Shown piece after piece: positions 1-9,514 of a DNA stretch of 64,000 nt. Made by a program: the position numbers and the translations under genes. Source of the DNA: Pseudoxanthomonas suwonensis (lineage in GTDB: Bacteria > Pseudomonadota > Gammaproteobacteria > Xanthomonadales > Xanthomonadaceae); assembly GCF_000972865.1 (NCBI RefSeq), contig NZ_CP011144.1:620001-684000 (forward strand), in the 5' to 3' direction. Numbering within the stretch: position 1 is the stretch's first letter; the number at the start of each line of letters is the position of its first letter. The notes below the pieces were generated by a model, which saw nothing but the letters and a program-made list of their open reading frames with translations, ran no database searches and was not told the origin of the DNA.

Positions 1-49
1 CGCTTTCCATCGGGGACTTCGTATCCGTGCCGGCGCTGCCGGCGGCCGG

Positions 50-1213
50 TTACTTGATCGCCCAGTAGATGTCGTAGGTGCCCTCGGCGGTGAACGACTT
101 GTCCACGCCGCCCTTCCAGACTTCGTACGGGCGCTCGGTCACCTCGTAGCCGTGGGTCGTCGCCCAGGCACGCAGCGAATTGCGTGCCGCGTCCAGCGCG
201 GCCATGTAGCCGGTGAAGGCGGCGAAGGCGGCACGGCCGGGCTCGGTGCGCACGTACTGCACCGGCGCACCGCTGGGGATGATGACCTTCAGCGGCTCGC
301 CCTCGGCGGCCAGCAGCACGGCGGGCTGCTCGACCGGCGCCTGCTCGCCTTCCGCCGCGTCGCCCTCGGCGGCGGCCGGGGCCGGCGCACGGGCGGTGCT
401 CTTGCGGCGGACCGGCACGGCCACGTCGAACGCGTACTTCTCGGAGCCGAAGTCGGTGGTGATGATGCGCACCGGACCGGCAGCCTCCAGCTCGGGGTTG
501 GCCTCCAGGGTGCGCTTGATCCACTCCTGGTTGTTCTTGATCGACTGCTTGATCGCCTCGTTGTTGCGGTCGATGTTGCCGGCATTGACCACCAGCAGGT
601 CCATGGCCGGCACGTCGACGAGCTTGAGGCCGGTCAGCGGCACGTCCTGGGCGCGGTAGTCGAAGTTCGGCACCGAGGCGAGCATGTTGGCCATGCGGCC
701 CAGGCCCATCTTGATGTCGTCGCCGACGTGGCGGTTGACGTACAGGCCGGCGTAGCGGCCGAACAGGTTCCAGCCGTAGTCGACGTCGTAGGTCTGGGTG
801 ATCTTGACGTTGCGGTTGTTCTTGCCGGTCGGCTCGAGCAGGAACTGCATGGTCTTGTCGTTGCCGCGCTGCGGGTCCTCGACCTTGATCACGACCTTCT
901 GGTTCGGGACGCTGTCGACGATCTCCCAGCTGCCCTTGCCGATGCGGCCTTCCTGCGACTCGTAGTCCAGGCGCGCGCCGACGCCCGACTCGGGGCCGGT
1001 GACGTTGAGCTTGATTTGCGGATCCCGCAGCACCAGCGGATTCCAGTCCTTGAAGCGGCGCAGGTTGTTGACCGTGTCGTAGACGATGGTCATCCGGCGG
1101 TTGGTTTCCACGCTCTCGGAAATGTGGCGATGCGAAGGCAGGACAAGGCCGATCACCAGGGCCAGAACAGCCACGATGCCCAAGGCGATCAGGAACTCGA
1201 TAATGCGGGTCAT
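50..1213 (-). CDS. Membrane-anchored SRPBCC/effector-binding-like protein
   Basis: A 387-residue protein. A single hydrophobic helix (about residues 6-24) follows MTRIIEF, then a START/SRPBCC-like region (about 32-178, including a GSWEIVDS strand) and a C-terminal GyrI/AraC effector-binding-like region (about 195-387). An Ala/Glu/Pro-rich linker (about 270-305) interrupts the second region. Proteins of this build are usually annotated as polyketide cyclase or transcription-activator effector-binding family; no catalytic role is established and the ligand is unknown. I chose the internal ATG because GGAG lies about 9 nt upstream and the frame before it has no conserved look. It stands alone, about 260 nt from the two-component pair. 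The family call is moderately secure; the function is not known. Confidence 0.8.
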   Translation of the reverse strand: MTRIIEFLIALGIVAVLALVIGLVLPSHRHISESVETNRRMTIVYDTVNNLRRFKDWNPLVLRDPQIKLNVTGPESGVGARLDYESQEGRIGKGSWEIVDSVPNQKVVIKVEDPQRGNDKTMQFLLEPTGKNNRNVKITQTYDVDYGWNLFGRYAGLYVNRHVGDDIKMGLGRMANMLASVPNFDYRAQDVPLTGLKLVDVPAMDLLVVNAGNIDRNNEAIKQSIKNNQEWIKRTLEANPELEAAGPVRIITTDFGSEKYAFDVAVPVRRKSTARAPAPAAAEGDAAEGEQAPVEQPAVLLAAEGEPLKVIIPSGAPVQYVRTEPGRAAFAAFTGYMAALDAARNSLRAWATTHGYEVTERPYEVWKGGVDKSFTAEGTYDIYWAIK

Positions 1214-1475
1214 GCAGGAGTCTCCGGGGCCGAATCCACGGCGAATTGACAAGGCGAGCCGCGAATCCTAGCAGGCTTCGCCACCCGAGCGCAGCCGGCC
1301 GGGCGACCGGGGCCTGGGGTGAACGGAATTCTTACACCCGGCCGGGCCGGATGTCCCCAGTGGACAGGGGGTCGATGGCCGGAGTTCCGGCCGCGGCCCG
1401 ACGGCGGCTGAACGCCCCGGCGCTCCCGGCGCCCATGCCGCCGCGGGCGGCTCCGGCCGGGCGGACGGAGCACGC

Positions 1476-2117
1476 TCAGACCAGCTGCAACTCGAAGGCC
1501 TTGAGCACGGCCCGGGTGCGGTCGCGCACGCCGAGCTTGCTCAGTATGTTGGACACGTGGTTCTTGATCGTGCCCTCGGCCACGCCCAGCGAGTTGGCGA
1601 TCTCCTTGTTGGAAAAGCCCGACGCCATCAGCCGCAGGATCTCGGTCTCGCGGTCGGTCAGCGGATCGGGGCGGTCCAGGCTGACGAAGTCGTTGCGCAT
1701 GTGCTCCAGCCCCGACAGCAGGCGCTGGGTCACCGCCGGCTGCACCAGCGATCCGCCCTCGGCCACGGTGCGGATCGCGCCGACCAGCTGCTCCAGCGAC
1801 ACGTCCTTGAGCAGGTAGCCCTTGGCACCGGCCTTGAGCCCGGCCAGCACCAGCTGGTCGTCGTCGAAGGTGGTCAGGATGATGGTCGGCGGCAGCTGGT
1901 CCAGGCGCGAGAGCACCTGCAGCGCCTCCAGCCCGGACATGGCCGGCATGCGCATGTCCATCAGCACCACGTCCGGCTTGACCTGCGGGATCAGCTCGAC
2001 CGCCTGGCGACCGTCGCCGGCCTCGGCGATCACTTCGATGCCGCCATCCAGCGCCAGCAGGGAACGGATGCCCTGGCGGACCAGGGTCTGGTCGTCGACC
2101 AGGCAGACTCGGATCAT
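1476..2117 (-). CDS. NarL/FixJ-family response regulator
   Basis: A 213-residue response regulator. The receiver domain (1-115) has the acidic pair D8-D9 and the phospho-acceptor D54 in VLMDMRMP. A LuxR-type helix-turn-helix (about 150-205) carries the typical LTDRETEILRLMASG and NKEIAN signatures. It would bind DNA after phosphorylation by the kinase encoded just upstream. Its ATG overlaps the kinase stop by 4 nt (ATGA), so the two are translationally coupled. The longer open frame upstream lies inside the kinase gene and is not used. The regulon cannot be inferred; related DesR/LiaR pairs respond to membrane state. Confidence 0.92.
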   Translation of the reverse strand: MIRVCLVDDQTLVRQGIRSLLALDGGIEVIAEAGDGRQAVELIPQVKPDVVLMDMRMPAMSGLEALQVLSRLDQLPPTIILTTFDDDQLVLAGLKAGAKGYLLKDVSLEQLVGAIRTVAEGGSLVQPAVTQRLLSGLEHMRNDFVSLDRPDPLTDRETEILRLMASGFSNKEIANSLGVAEGTIKNHVSNILSKLGVRDRTRAVLKAFELQLV

Positions 2118-3310
2118 GGAAGCGCTCCTTCGATGGCCGGCATCGCCGGGGTGGAGACGGGGATGGACAGGCGCAGCCGGAACCCGGCGCCGCGCCGGGT
2201 CTGGATGTCGAGGGTACCGCCGCACTGCTGGAGCCGTTCGCGCATGCCGCGCAGGCCGTTGCCGGGGACCAGGCCGTCGGCGCCCTGGCCGTCGTCCTCG
2301 GCTTCCAGCACCAGCCCGCCGGATTCGCGCCAGACCCGGATCCGCAGGCGCCGCGCGCCGGCATGGCGGACCGCGTTGGTGATGATTTCCTGGGTGCAGC
2401 GCAGCATCACGTGGGCGCGCTCGGGGTCGTCGATGGCCAGCGGCGATTCGACCTCCAGCGCGATGTCCAGGGACGGCACGTGGTCGGCCAGCGGCCGCAG
2501 CGCCGCGGCCAGGTCGATCCCGCCGCTGGCGTCGCGCAGCTGGCTGACCGCCTCGCGCACGTCGGTCAGCAGCAGCCGGGCCAGGGTGTTGGCCTGGCGC
2601 ACGTGTTCCTGGGCGCGGCCCTGGGTCATGTGGCTGGCCACTTCCAGGTTCAGGCTCAGCGCGGTCAGGTGGTGGCCGAGCAGGTCATGCAGCTCGCGCG
2701 AGATGCGGGTGCGCTCGTTGACCCGGGCGCTCTCGGCCAGCAGCGCGCGGGTCGCGCGCAATTCGGCGTTGAGCCGGCGCTGCTCGTCGCGGGCCTGGGC
2801 CTGCTGCCGGGCGACCAGGCTGGTCACGTAGATGAACATCGAGAAGCCGGCATACAGCAGCGACTGCATCAATGCCTCGAACAGCGGCATCCGGAACACG
2901 TTGTAGTAGATCGGCAGCACCGCCAGCTGGCTCATCAGCAGCAGGACCATGCCCGAGCCGGCCGGCAGCAGCCAGGGGATCACGCCGGCCGCGACCATCA
3001 GCAGGATGCTGCCCAGGCCCGAGCCGTTGAAGTAGCTCACCGCCAGCGCGAACACCGTCAGCACCAGCAGCAGCACCCGGTCCAGCCAGTTGCCGGCGGC
3101 ATGGCCCAGGCCCCGGGTCAGCCACCAGTAGCAGGCGCCGAAGCCCAGGTAGCAGGCGAACAGCCAGACCGCGCGCGCGCCGAGGCTGGCCAGTTCCTCG
3201 CCGCCGTCGGCCGGCACGTACTGCGAATAGACCAGCGGCACGCCGACCATGGCCCAGGTGAACAGGCCGGCGTAGCGCAGCAGGCGGGTATGGCTGAGGC
3301 GTCCGAACAT
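2114..3310 (-). CDS. Sensor histidine kinase, HisKA_3 (DesK/LiaS-like)
   Basis: A 398-residue membrane kinase. About five hydrophobic segments span residues 10-165, followed by a coiled region (about 168-198) and the HisKA_3 dimerisation box RISRELHDLLGHH, with the phosphorylated histidine at H208. The HATPase domain has an N-box TQEIITNAVRHA and a glycine-rich EDDGQGADG. With almost no extracytoplasmic domain it probably senses a membrane property, as DesK does; that is inference. It is first in a two-gene operon with the response regulator, through a 4-nt overlap. No other gene is close enough to identify the target pathway. Confidence 0.9.
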   Translation of the reverse strand: MFGRLSHTRLLRYAGLFTWAMVGVPLVYSQYVPADGGEELASLGARAVWLFACYLGFGACYWWLTRGLGHAAGNWLDRVLLLVLTVFALAVSYFNGSGLGSILLMVAAGVIPWLLPAGSGMVLLLMSQLAVLPIYYNVFRMPLFEALMQSLLYAGFSMFIYVTSLVARQQAQARDEQRRLNAELRATRALLAESARVNERTRISRELHDLLGHHLTALSLNLEVASHMTQGRAQEHVRQANTLARLLLTDVREAVSQLRDASGGIDLAAALRPLADHVPSLDIALEVESPLAIDDPERAHVMLRCTQEIITNAVRHAGARRLRIRVWRESGGLVLEAEDDGQGADGLVPGNGLRGMRERLQQCGGTLDIQTRRGAGFRLRLSIPVSTPAMPAIEGALP

Positions 3311-3461
3311 AACGGCATCTTACGGTGCGGGCCGGCATACGTCGGCGGACGGAAGTCATGCCCGGCTCGCCCGGGCCCGACCCCCGTGCGATAATCCCGC
3401 CCGGCCGCGCCACCGGCCCCCACACAGCACCACCGCCCCACACGGAGTCGGCTTTACCCCC

Positions 3462-4058
3462 ATGTCCATCGTCATCCGCGACGTGCGCGAACACGAGCTG
3501 GATTCGGTCCTGGCGCTCAACAACAACGCCGGCTCGGCGATCCTGCCGCTCGACTCGGCCCGGCTCCGCGACTTCTACGAGAACGCCGAGTACTTCCGCG
3601 TGGCCGAACGCGACGGCAACCTGGCCGGGTTCCTGGTCGGCTTCGGCAGCGACGCCGACCACGACAGCAGCAACTTCGCCTGGTTCAAGGCGCGCTACCC
3701 GAATTTCTTCTACATCGACCGGATCGTGGTCGCCAGCCGCCGCCGCGGCGGCGGCGTGGGCCGCGCGTTCTACGCCGACGTGCAGAGCTACGCCGAGCTG
3801 CGCTACCCGCAGCTGTGCTGCGAGGTGTTCCTCGACCACGGCGCCGACCCGGCACTGCTGTTCCACGGCAGCTTCGGCTTCCACGAGGCCGGCCAGAACG
3901 TGATGGCGAACGTGGACGTGCGCGCCAGCATGATGACCAAGGAGCTGTGCAGCTATCCCTGGGTCCACGCGACCTACGGCGACGACCTGCCCGACCTGCC
4001 CTGGGTCGGCCGCCCCCGCCAGAGCCAGCCGCGCGACAGCCGTGCGACGGGTACCTGA
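3462..4058 (+). CDS. GNAT-family N-acetyltransferase
   Basis: A 198-residue GNAT acetyltransferase. Motif A, the acetyl-CoA pyrophosphate loop, reads RRRGGGVGRAFY (about 93-104) after the strand FYIDRIVV; the strands before it (FRVAERDGNLAGFLVG) fit the fold. The substrate is unknown. It lies directly upstream of minC: its TGA is followed after one base by the GTG that I take as the minC start. It may therefore be cotranscribed with the division-site genes. The tail after PWVGRP is low in complexity and may be dispensable. Confidence 0.85.
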   Translation: MSIVIRDVREHELDSVLALNNNAGSAILPLDSARLRDFYENAEYFRVAERDGNLAGFLVGFGSDADHDSSNFAWFKARYPNFFYIDRIVVASRRRGGGVGRAFYADVQSYAELRYPQLCCEVFLDHGADPALLFHGSFGFHEAGQNVMANVDVRASMMTKELCSYPWVHATYGDDLPDLPWVGRPRQSQPRDSRATGT

Positions 4059-4059
4059 C

Positions 4060-4845
4060 GTGGCGCTGGCGGCCAACGACTACGAACAGGCAGGCGAACT
4101 GAAGATCGGCCAGGTCGGCATCGCCAACCTGCGCGTGCGCACCCTCGATGTCGCCCAGCTGGTACGTGAGATGCGCGAGCGGGTGGAGCGCGCGCCCAAG
4201 CTGTTCGGCCGCGCCGCGGTGATCGTCGACTTCGGCGGCCTGGCCCAGACCCCGGACGAGGCCACTGCCCGCGCCCTGATCGACGGGCTGCGCGAGGCCG
4301 GCGTGCTGCCGGTGGCGCTGGCCTACGGCACCCGCGACAACGACGCCCTGGCCGAGCGCCTGGCCCTGCCGGTGCTGGCCAAGTTCCGCGCCCAATACGA
4401 GCATGCCGAGCACGCCGACGCGGCGCCCGCGCGTACCGCTCCGCCCCCGCCGCCGCGCGAACCGGCGCCCGCGTCCCGCGCCGCGGCCAAGCCCGCCGCC
4501 GCGGACAAGCCGCGCGCGCCCGGCCGCGTCCAGAAGACCCCGGTCCGCTCCGGCCAGCAGCTGTACGCCGAGGGCTGCGACCTGACCGTGCTGTCCACGG
4601 TCGGCGCCGGCGCCGAGGTGATCGCCGACGGCTCGATCCACATCTACGGCACCCTGCGCGGCCGCGCCCTGGCCGGCGCCCAGGGCAATGCCGAGGCGCG
4701 GATCTTCTGCCGCGAGTTCCACGCCGAACTGGTGGCCATTGCCGGCCACTACAAGGTGCTGGACGATATCCCCGAGAAGCTGCGCGGCAAGGCCGTGCAG
4801 ATCTGGCTGGAAAACGACCAGCTCAAGCTGGCCGCACTCGAATGA
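4060..4845 (+). CDS. minC: Septum site-determining protein MinC
   Basis: Division inhibitor of about 261 residues. The N-terminal domain (ELKIGQVGIANLRVRTLD) inhibits FtsZ assembly. An Ala/Pro-rich linker (about 120-165) leads to the C-terminal beta-helix domain (RSGQQLYAEGCDLTVL and VIADGSIHIYGTLRGRALAG), which dimerises and binds MinD. Two in-frame GTG codons are possible, at 4042 and 4060. I prefer 4060 because it gives the same N-terminal length (about 10 residues before GELKIGQ) that I recall for Xanthomonas MinC. Neither has a strong ribosome-binding site, so translation probably couples to the upstream GNAT gene. MinD and MinE follow. Confidence 0.95.
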   Translation: MALAANDYEQAGELKIGQVGIANLRVRTLDVAQLVREMRERVERAPKLFGRAAVIVDFGGLAQTPDEATARALIDGLREAGVLPVALAYGTRDNDALAERLALPVLAKFRAQYEHAEHADAAPARTAPPPPPREPAPASRAAAKPAAADKPRAPGRVQKTPVRSGQQLYAEGCDLTVLSTVGAGAEVIADGSIHIYGTLRGRALAGAQGNAEARIFCREFHAELVAIAGHYKVLDDIPEKLRGKAVQIWLENDQLKLAALE

Positions 4846-4914
4846 CCCGGCGCGCGCCGGCGGCCCTCCGCCTGGCGCACGCCCCACCCGCACGCAGCAT
4901 CCAGGAGACATCCA

Positions 4915-5724
4915 TTGGCTGAAATCATCGTAGTCACTTCCGGCAAGGGCGGCGTCGGCAAGACCACCTCCAGCGCCAGCATCGCGATCGGCCTGGCCAA
5001 GCGCGGCCACAAGACCGCGGTGATCGACTTCGACGTCGGCCTGCGCAACCTGGACCTGATCATGGGCTGCGAGCGCCGCGTGGTGTACGACTTCGTCAAC
5101 GTCGTCCACGGCGAGGCCACGCTCAAGCAGGCCCTGATCAAGGACAAGCGCTTCGACAACCTCTACGTGCTGGCCGCCTCGCAGACCCGCGACAAGGACG
5201 CGCTGACCAAGGAAGGCGTGGAGAAGGTGCTCAAGGACCTGGCTGCCGACGGCTTCGACTACATCGTCTGCGACTCGCCGGCCGGCATCGAGAAGGGCGC
5301 GTTCCTGGCCATGTACTTCGCCGACAAGGCGGTGGTGGTGGTCAACCCGGAAGTGTCCTCGGTGCGCGACTCCGACCGCATCATCGGCCTGCTCGATTCC
5401 AAGACGCGCAAGGCCGAGGCCGGCGAAGCGGTGCCCTCGCACCTGCTGCTGACCCGCTACAGCCCGGCGCGGGTGGCCAGCGGCGAGATGCTCAGCATCG
5501 CCGACGTCGAGGAGGTGCTGGGCCTGAAGGCGCTGGGTGTCATCCCCGAGTCCTCCGACGTGCTCAACGCCTCCAACAAGGGCGAGCCGGTGATCCTGGA
5601 ATCCGAGTCCGAGGCCGGCCAGGCCTACGATGACGCGGTGGGCCGCCTGCTCGGCGAGGAGCGGCCGCTGCGCTTCACCACCCTGGAGAAGAAAGGCTTC
5701 TTCAGCAAGTTGTTCGGAGGTTGA
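4915..5724 (+). CDS. minD: Septum site-determining ATPase MinD
   Basis: A 269-residue ParA/MinD-type ATPase. The deviant Walker A motif GKGGVGKT spans 10-17, with switch sequences [14 protein letters not shown] and [12 protein letters not shown]. The C-terminal amphipathic membrane-targeting helix is [16 protein letters not shown]-bound MinD dimerises on the membrane, recruits MinC and is released by MinE, restricting the Z ring to mid-cell. The start is TTG, supported by CAGGAGA about 8 nt upstream and by the standard [14 protein letters not shown]-terminus. The minE ATG follows 2 nt after its stop. Confidence 0.98.
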   Translation: MAEIIVVTSGKGGVGKTTSSASIAIGLAKRGHKTAVIDFDVGLRNLDLIMGCERRVVYDFVNVVHGEATLKQALIKDKRFDNLYVLAASQTRDKDALTKEGVEKVLKDLAADGFDYIVCDSPAGIEKGAFLAMYFADKAVVVVNPEVSSVRDSDRIIGLLDSKTRKAEAGEAVPSHLLLTRYSPARVASGEMLSIADVEEVLGLKALGVIPESSDVLNASNKGEPVILESESEAGQAYDDAVGRLLGEERPLRFTTLEKKGFFSKLFGG

Positions 5725-5726
5725 GC

Positions 5727-5981
5727 ATGGGACTGTTCGACTTCCTCAAGGCCAAGAAGAACACCGCCGAGACGGCCAAGAACCGGCTCCAGATCATCAT
5801 CGCCCAGGAGCGCAGCAGCCGCGGCGCGCCGGACTACCTGCCGCTGCTGCGGCGGGAGCTGCTGGAGGTGATCAAGAAGTACGTCAACGTCGACGCCGAA
5901 GCGGTCAAGGTCGACGTGATCAAGGACGGCGACCACGACGTGCTCGACATCTCGGTGGCGCTGCCGGAAGGACCGGGCTGA
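5727..5981 (+). CDS. minE: Cell division topological specificity factor MinE
   Basis: An 84-residue MinE. The N-terminal membrane-binding and MinD-contact segment is [21 protein letters not shown]; the C-terminal topological-specificity domain covers about 35-84 ([25 protein letters not shown]). MinE stimulates MinD ATPase and drives pole-to-pole oscillation. The ATG at 5727 is preceded by CGGAGG at 5715-5720, inside the last codons of minD, so it is chosen over the TTG at 5721. It is last in the GNAT-minCDE cluster; a REP-like palindrome follows 27 nt after the stop. Confidence 0.97.
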   Translation: MGLFDFLKAKKNTAETAKNRLQIIIAQERSSRGAPDYLPLLRRELLEVIKKYVNVDAEAVKVDVIKDGDHDVLDISVALPEGPG

Positions 5982-6008
5982 GCCCGGCCACGGCGACGCA
6001 ACGCCTTT

Positions 6009-6104
6009 GTAGGAGCCGGGTTCAGCCGGCGACACGACGCCGTCGGCACAGGCGACGCCCTGGTGATCCCGACGCCCGTGTCGCCCACTGAAGTGGGCTC
6101 CTAC
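6009..6104. repeat. REP/BIME-like palindrome, family A
   Basis: A 96-bp element bounded by GTAGGAGC and its complement GCTCCTAC. The left arm folds as GCCGGGTTCAGCCGGC and the right arm as GCCCACTGAAGTGGGC; between them is the shared core GTCGGCACAGGCGAC. The two arms differ, so this is a mixed pair of REP units. It lies between minE and the next gene. Confidence 0.9.
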
Positions 6105-6145
6105 AGGAAGGCGGCCGGCGAATCCGTCACCCGCAATCCGCCGCC

Positions 6146-6619
6146 ATGGACTCCCCAGCCACCGACATCCTGTGCCTGCGCGACATCGCGCTGGCGGACG
6201 CCGCCGCCCTGCTCGCCGGCCACGGCCTGGCGCTGGAGCAGGTCGCCGACGACGCGCCGATCCCCGGCAGCTACTGGGGCGAGCCGGAAGCCGGGATCAT
6301 CGGCACCACCGTTTACGTGCGCGGCGACACGCCGGTGCATTCGATGCTGCACGAGGCCTGCCACCTGATCGTGCTGCCGCCCGAGCGCCGCGCCGCGGTC
6401 CACACCGACGCCACCGACTCGGTCGCCGAGGAGGACGCCACCTGCTACCTGCAGATCGTCCTGGCCGCCGCCCTGCCCGGCGTCGGCAGCGCGCGGCTGA
6501 TGGCCGACATGGATGCGTGGGGGTACACCTACCGGCTGGGGTCGACCAGGGCGTGGTTCGAGCGCGATGCCGATGATGCGCGCCAGTGGCTGGCGGAGCG
6601 CGGGCTGGTGCCAGCCTGA
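6146..6619 (+). CDS. Putative zinc metallopeptidase-like protein
   Basis: A 157-residue protein with an HEACH motif at residues 69-73, matching the HExxH zinc site. An acidic helix (SVAEEDATCYLQIVL, about 96-110) follows and could supply a third ligand, E100 or E101. There is no signal peptide or membrane segment, so it is likely cytosolic. I do not recognise a characterised family; uncharacterised proteins of this kind occur in Xanthomonadaceae. The start is the ATG in CGCCATGGACTCC; no strong ribosome-binding site is visible. It is flanked on both sides by REP-like elements, so it is probably transcribed alone. Peptidase activity is inference from the motif only. Confidence 0.72.
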   Translation: MDSPATDILCLRDIALADAAALLAGHGLALEQVADDAPIPGSYWGEPEAGIIGTTVYVRGDTPVHSMLHEACHLIVLPPERRAAVHTDATDSVAEEDATCYLQIVLAAALPGVGSARLMADMDAWGYTYRLGSTRAWFERDADDARQWLAERGLVPA

Positions 6620-6669
6620 GCGTCGTCTGGCGGCACTTCCGCAGCGCGTGACGACGCGCGCGGTTTTTT

Positions 6670-6761
6670 GTAGGAGCGGGCATGACCGCGACCCGGGCGT
6701 CTGGACCACGGGGGCGTCGCCTGTGCCGACGGCGTCGCGTCGCGGTCATGCCCGCTCCTAC
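6670..6761. repeat. REP/BIME-like palindrome, family B
   Basis: A 92-bp inverted repeat bounded by GTAGGAGCGGGCATGACC and its complement GGTCATGCCCGCTCCTAC. The core GCCTGTGCCGACGGCGTCG is shared with family A. The arms form one long hairpin rather than two small ones. It lies upstream of the M2 peptidase gene. Confidence 0.88.
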
Positions 6762-6879
6762 AAAGGGCGCTTCGGGATGTGGCAAGCGCGTGGCGACGCG
6801 CCATACCCCGCCAACGCCCTTGTTTTCGCCGGGGCGCGCCACTAGCCTGCCGGCACCGCAATCCCACCGGGGAACCGAC

Positions 6880-8859
6880 GTGAAGCACCGCCACCTGCTG
6901 TTGCCGCTCGCCATTGCCGCCGGCGTTCTGTCGCTGTCTGCCTGCAAGAAGGAAGCCTCGCCCGAAGCGGCGCCGGCTGCCGCGCAGTCCGGCGAGACCG
7001 CCGACGAGTTCGTCGCCCGGATCAATGCCGAGTACAAGGCGGCCTTGCCCGAGATCAGTTCGGCGCAGTGGTTGTCGCAGACCTACATCAACGAAGACAG
7101 CCAGCGGATAGCAGCCAAGGCCAACGAGCGCGCGCTCACCCAGCTCAATGTCTGGATCGAGGAGGCGCGGAAGTTCGAAGGCCAGCCGATGTCGGAAGAC
7201 AGCCAGCGCACCCTGGCGCTGCTGAAGCTGATGAGCGCGATGCCGGCGCCCAAGGACCCGGCCAGGCTGGCAGAGCTGACCACCATCGCGGCGAAGATGG
7301 AGGGCGCCTATGGCGCCGGCACCTACTGCACCGGCGAGGGGGCGGCGAGGAAGTGCCGCCAGTTGGGCGAACTGGAGGATGTGCTGCGTTCCAGCCGCGA
7401 CTACGACGCCCAGATCGACGCCTGGCAGGGCTGGCACTCCACCGCCGCGCCGATGCGCCAGGACTACGCGCGCTTCGTCGAGCTGGTCAACGAAGGCGCC
7501 AGGGAACAGGGCTACGCCGACGCCGGTGCGATGTGGCGCAGCGGCTACGACATGGCGCCCGACGCGTTCGCCGCCGAAACCGACCGCCTTTGGGACCAGG
7601 TCCGCCCGCTGTACGAGCAGCTGCACTGCTTCGCCCGCGACCGCCTGCAGCAGACCTACGGCGTGGAGAAGGGCCAGGTCGCAGGCGGCCTGCTGCCGGC
7701 GCACCTGACCGGCAACATGTGGCAGCAGGACTGGGGCAACCTGTGGGACATCCTGCAGCCTTACCCGGGCGTGGGCAGCCTGGACATCACCGCGGCGCTG
7801 GAGAAGCAGTACCAGCAGGACCTGGGCGCGGCATTGCAGAAGCGCGGCGCGGGCGCCGACGCGAAGGCCCGCTTCGAGGCCGAGCGTGAGGCGCAACTGC
7901 ATGTCGCCAGGCAGATGACCGAGCGTGCGCAGGACTTCTACGTGTCGCTGGGCATGCCCAAGCTGCCTGACAGCTACTGGGCCAAGACCCAGTTCATCAA
8001 GCCGCTGGACCGTGACGTGGTCTGCCACGCCAGCGCCTGGGACCTGGACATGGAAGGCGACGTGCGCACCAAGATGTGCATCAAGCCGAACGAAGAGGAC
8101 TTCACCACCATCTACCACGAGCTGGGCCACATCTATTACGACCTGGCCTATAACGTGCAGCCGCCGCTGTTCCAGAACGGCGCCAACGACGGCTTCCACG
8201 AGGCCATCGGCGACACCATCGTGCTGGCGATGACCCCCAAGTACCTGGAGTCGATCGGCCTGGTCGAAGCCCAGGACCAGAGCCAGCAGGCGCTGATCAA
8301 CGCGCAGATGCGCATGGCCCTGGCCAAGGTCGCGTTCCTGCCGTTCGGCCTGATGATCGACCGCTGGCGCTGGGGCGTGTTCGACGGCTCGATCACGCCG
8401 GACCGCTACAACCAGGCCTGGTGGGAACTGAAGGGCAAGTACCAGGGCGTGGCCCCGGCCAGCGCGCGCGGCGAGGAGTTCTTCGATCCGGGCGCCAAGT
8501 ACCACGTGCCGGGCAACACCCCGTACACGCGCTACTTCCTCTCGCACGTGCTGCAGTTCCAGTTCTACAAGTCGCTGTGCGAGGCCGCCGGCCACACCGG
8601 CCCGCTGTACGACTGCAGCTTCTACGGCAACCCGGAGGCGGGCAGGAAGTTCCAGGCGATGCTGCGGCAGGGCGCCAGCCAGCCCTGGCAGGCCACGATG
8701 AAGGAGCTGACCGGCAGCGAGCAGATCGACGGCGGCGCGGTGCTGGAGTACTTCGCCCCGCTGCAGGAGTGGCTCAAGAAGCAGAACGAGGGCAAGCAGT
8801 GCGGGTGGCAGGCGGCGGCCACGCCCGCGGCACCGCCGGCGCCGACCGGGCAGGGCTGA
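6880..8859 (+). CDS. M2 family (ACE-like) peptidyl-dipeptidase lipoprotein
   Basis: A 659-residue member of peptidase family M2, related to angiotensin-converting enzyme. These zinc dipeptidyl carboxypeptidases remove C-terminal dipeptides. A lipoprotein signal ends in LSLSAC, with C22 as the lipidated residue. The zinc site is H413-E-L-G-H417 with the third ligand E441 in FHEAIGD, the +24 spacing of ACE. The family C-terminal helices ([16 protein letters not shown]) are present and the length suits a single-domain ACE homologue. The start is GTG with GGGGA upstream; the longer open frame runs back through a repeat and is rejected. It is probably anchored in the envelope facing the periplasm. 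A perfect terminator follows. Confidence 0.95.
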   Translation: MKHRHLLLPLAIAAGVLSLSACKKEASPEAAPAAAQSGETADEFVARINAEYKAALPEISSAQWLSQTYINEDSQRIAAKANERALTQLNVWIEEARKFEGQPMSEDSQRTLALLKLMSAMPAPKDPARLAELTTIAAKMEGAYGAGTYCTGEGAARKCRQLGELEDVLRSSRDYDAQIDAWQGWHSTAAPMRQDYARFVELVNEGAREQGYADAGAMWRSGYDMAPDAFAAETDRLWDQVRPLYEQLHCFARDRLQQTYGVEKGQVAGGLLPAHLTGNMWQQDWGNLWDILQPYPGVGSLDITAALEKQYQQDLGAALQKRGAGADAKARFEAEREAQLHVARQMTERAQDFYVSLGMPKLPDSYWAKTQFIKPLDRDVVCHASAWDLDMEGDVRTKMCIKPNEEDFTTIYHELGHIYYDLAYNVQPPLFQNGANDGFHEAIGDTIVLAMTPKYLESIGLVEAQDQSQQALINAQMRMALAKVAFLPFGLMIDRWRWGVFDGSITPDRYNQAWWELKGKYQGVAPASARGEEFFDPGAKYHVPGNTPYTRYFLSHVLQFQFYKSLCEAAGHTGPLYDCSFYGNPEAGRKFQAMLRQGASQPWQATMKELTGSEQIDGGAVLEYFAPLQEWLKKQNEGKQCGWQAAATPAAPPAPTGQG

Positions 8860-8881
8860 GCGGCACGCCAGTTGGATTGGT

Positions 8882-8913
8882 ACGGGCGCCCTCGCGGCGC
8901 CCGTGTTTTTTTT
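8882..8913 (+). terminator. Rho-independent terminator of the M2 peptidase gene
   Basis: A perfect 9-bp stem, ACGGGCGCC/GGCGCCCGT (8882-8890 and 8896-8904), with a 5-nt loop and a run of eight T at 8906-8913. Confidence 0.93.
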
Positions 8914-8972
8914 GTCGGCCTGATGCTGGCGGGTAGCCGACGCCACGTGGCGAACAACGATCCGGACTTCCT

Positions 8973-9068
8973 GTAGGAGCCCACTTCAGTGGGCGACACG
9001 GGCGTCGGGAATACGAGGAAGTCGCCTGTGCCGACGGCGTCGTGTCGCCGGCTGAACCCGGCTCCTAC
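8973..9068. repeat. REP/BIME-like palindrome, family A
   Basis: A 96-bp element with a left arm of the CCCACTTCAGTGGG type and a right arm of the GCCGGCTGAACCCGGC type. It is the inverse arrangement of the copy after minE. It separates the peptidase terminator from the converging gene downstream. Confidence 0.9.
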
Positions 9069-9078
9069 AAAAGCGGGG

Positions 9079-9492
9079 TCACTGGACGGTGTCGGAGGCG
9101 GCGGCCGGCTGCGCCGCCGCCATCTCCTCTTCCAGCTGCTGCTCGTAGTCGGCCAGCGACTTGCCCTGCGCGGCGGCCTCCAGTTCGGCCTCGTCGCGCA
9201 ACGCGTCGGAGTACACCAGCTTCACCGCGATCCCCTTCTCGTCGTGCAGGCGCTGCGCGCGGCGGATCAGCATCAGCACCTGCGCGGCGCTGTCGCTGCT
9301 GCCGACGATGCGCCCGTCCATGCCCAGCACCCAGACCCCGGACTGGCGGACGATGCCGGCCAGCAGGTTGTCGTCGCGGTCGCGCAGTTCGGCATGCGGT
9401 TCGATCTGCGCCGCGCCGGCCTGGGCGCGGTTGCGCTCGCGCGCGGACTTGCGCTTGCGGGCGTCGCGGCGGGCCTTGGACTGGATCGACAT
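9079..9492 (-). CDS. Conserved hypothetical protein with basic N-terminus
   Basis: A 137-residue cytosolic protein that I cannot assign to a named family. It starts with a basic stretch (MSIQSKARRDARKRKSARER), continues with a folded-looking middle (NLLAGIVRQSGVWVLGMDGRIVGSSD) and ends in an acidic Glu/Gln/Ala-rich tail. The middle has regular hydrophobic spacing, and the start has CCGGAG about 10 nt upstream. It lies 22 nt downstream of the drug exporter gene and may be cotranscribed with it. The stop falls 10 nt from a REP-like element. Confidence 0.8.
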   Translation of the reverse strand: MSIQSKARRDARKRKSARERNRAQAGAAQIEPHAELRDRDDNLLAGIVRQSGVWVLGMDGRIVGSSDSAAQVLMLIRRAQRLHDEKGIAVKLVYSDALRDEAELEAAAQGKSLADYEQQLEEEMAAAQPAAASDTVQ

Positions 9493-9514
9493 GGGGACTC
9501 CGGAGAAAAGTGGA

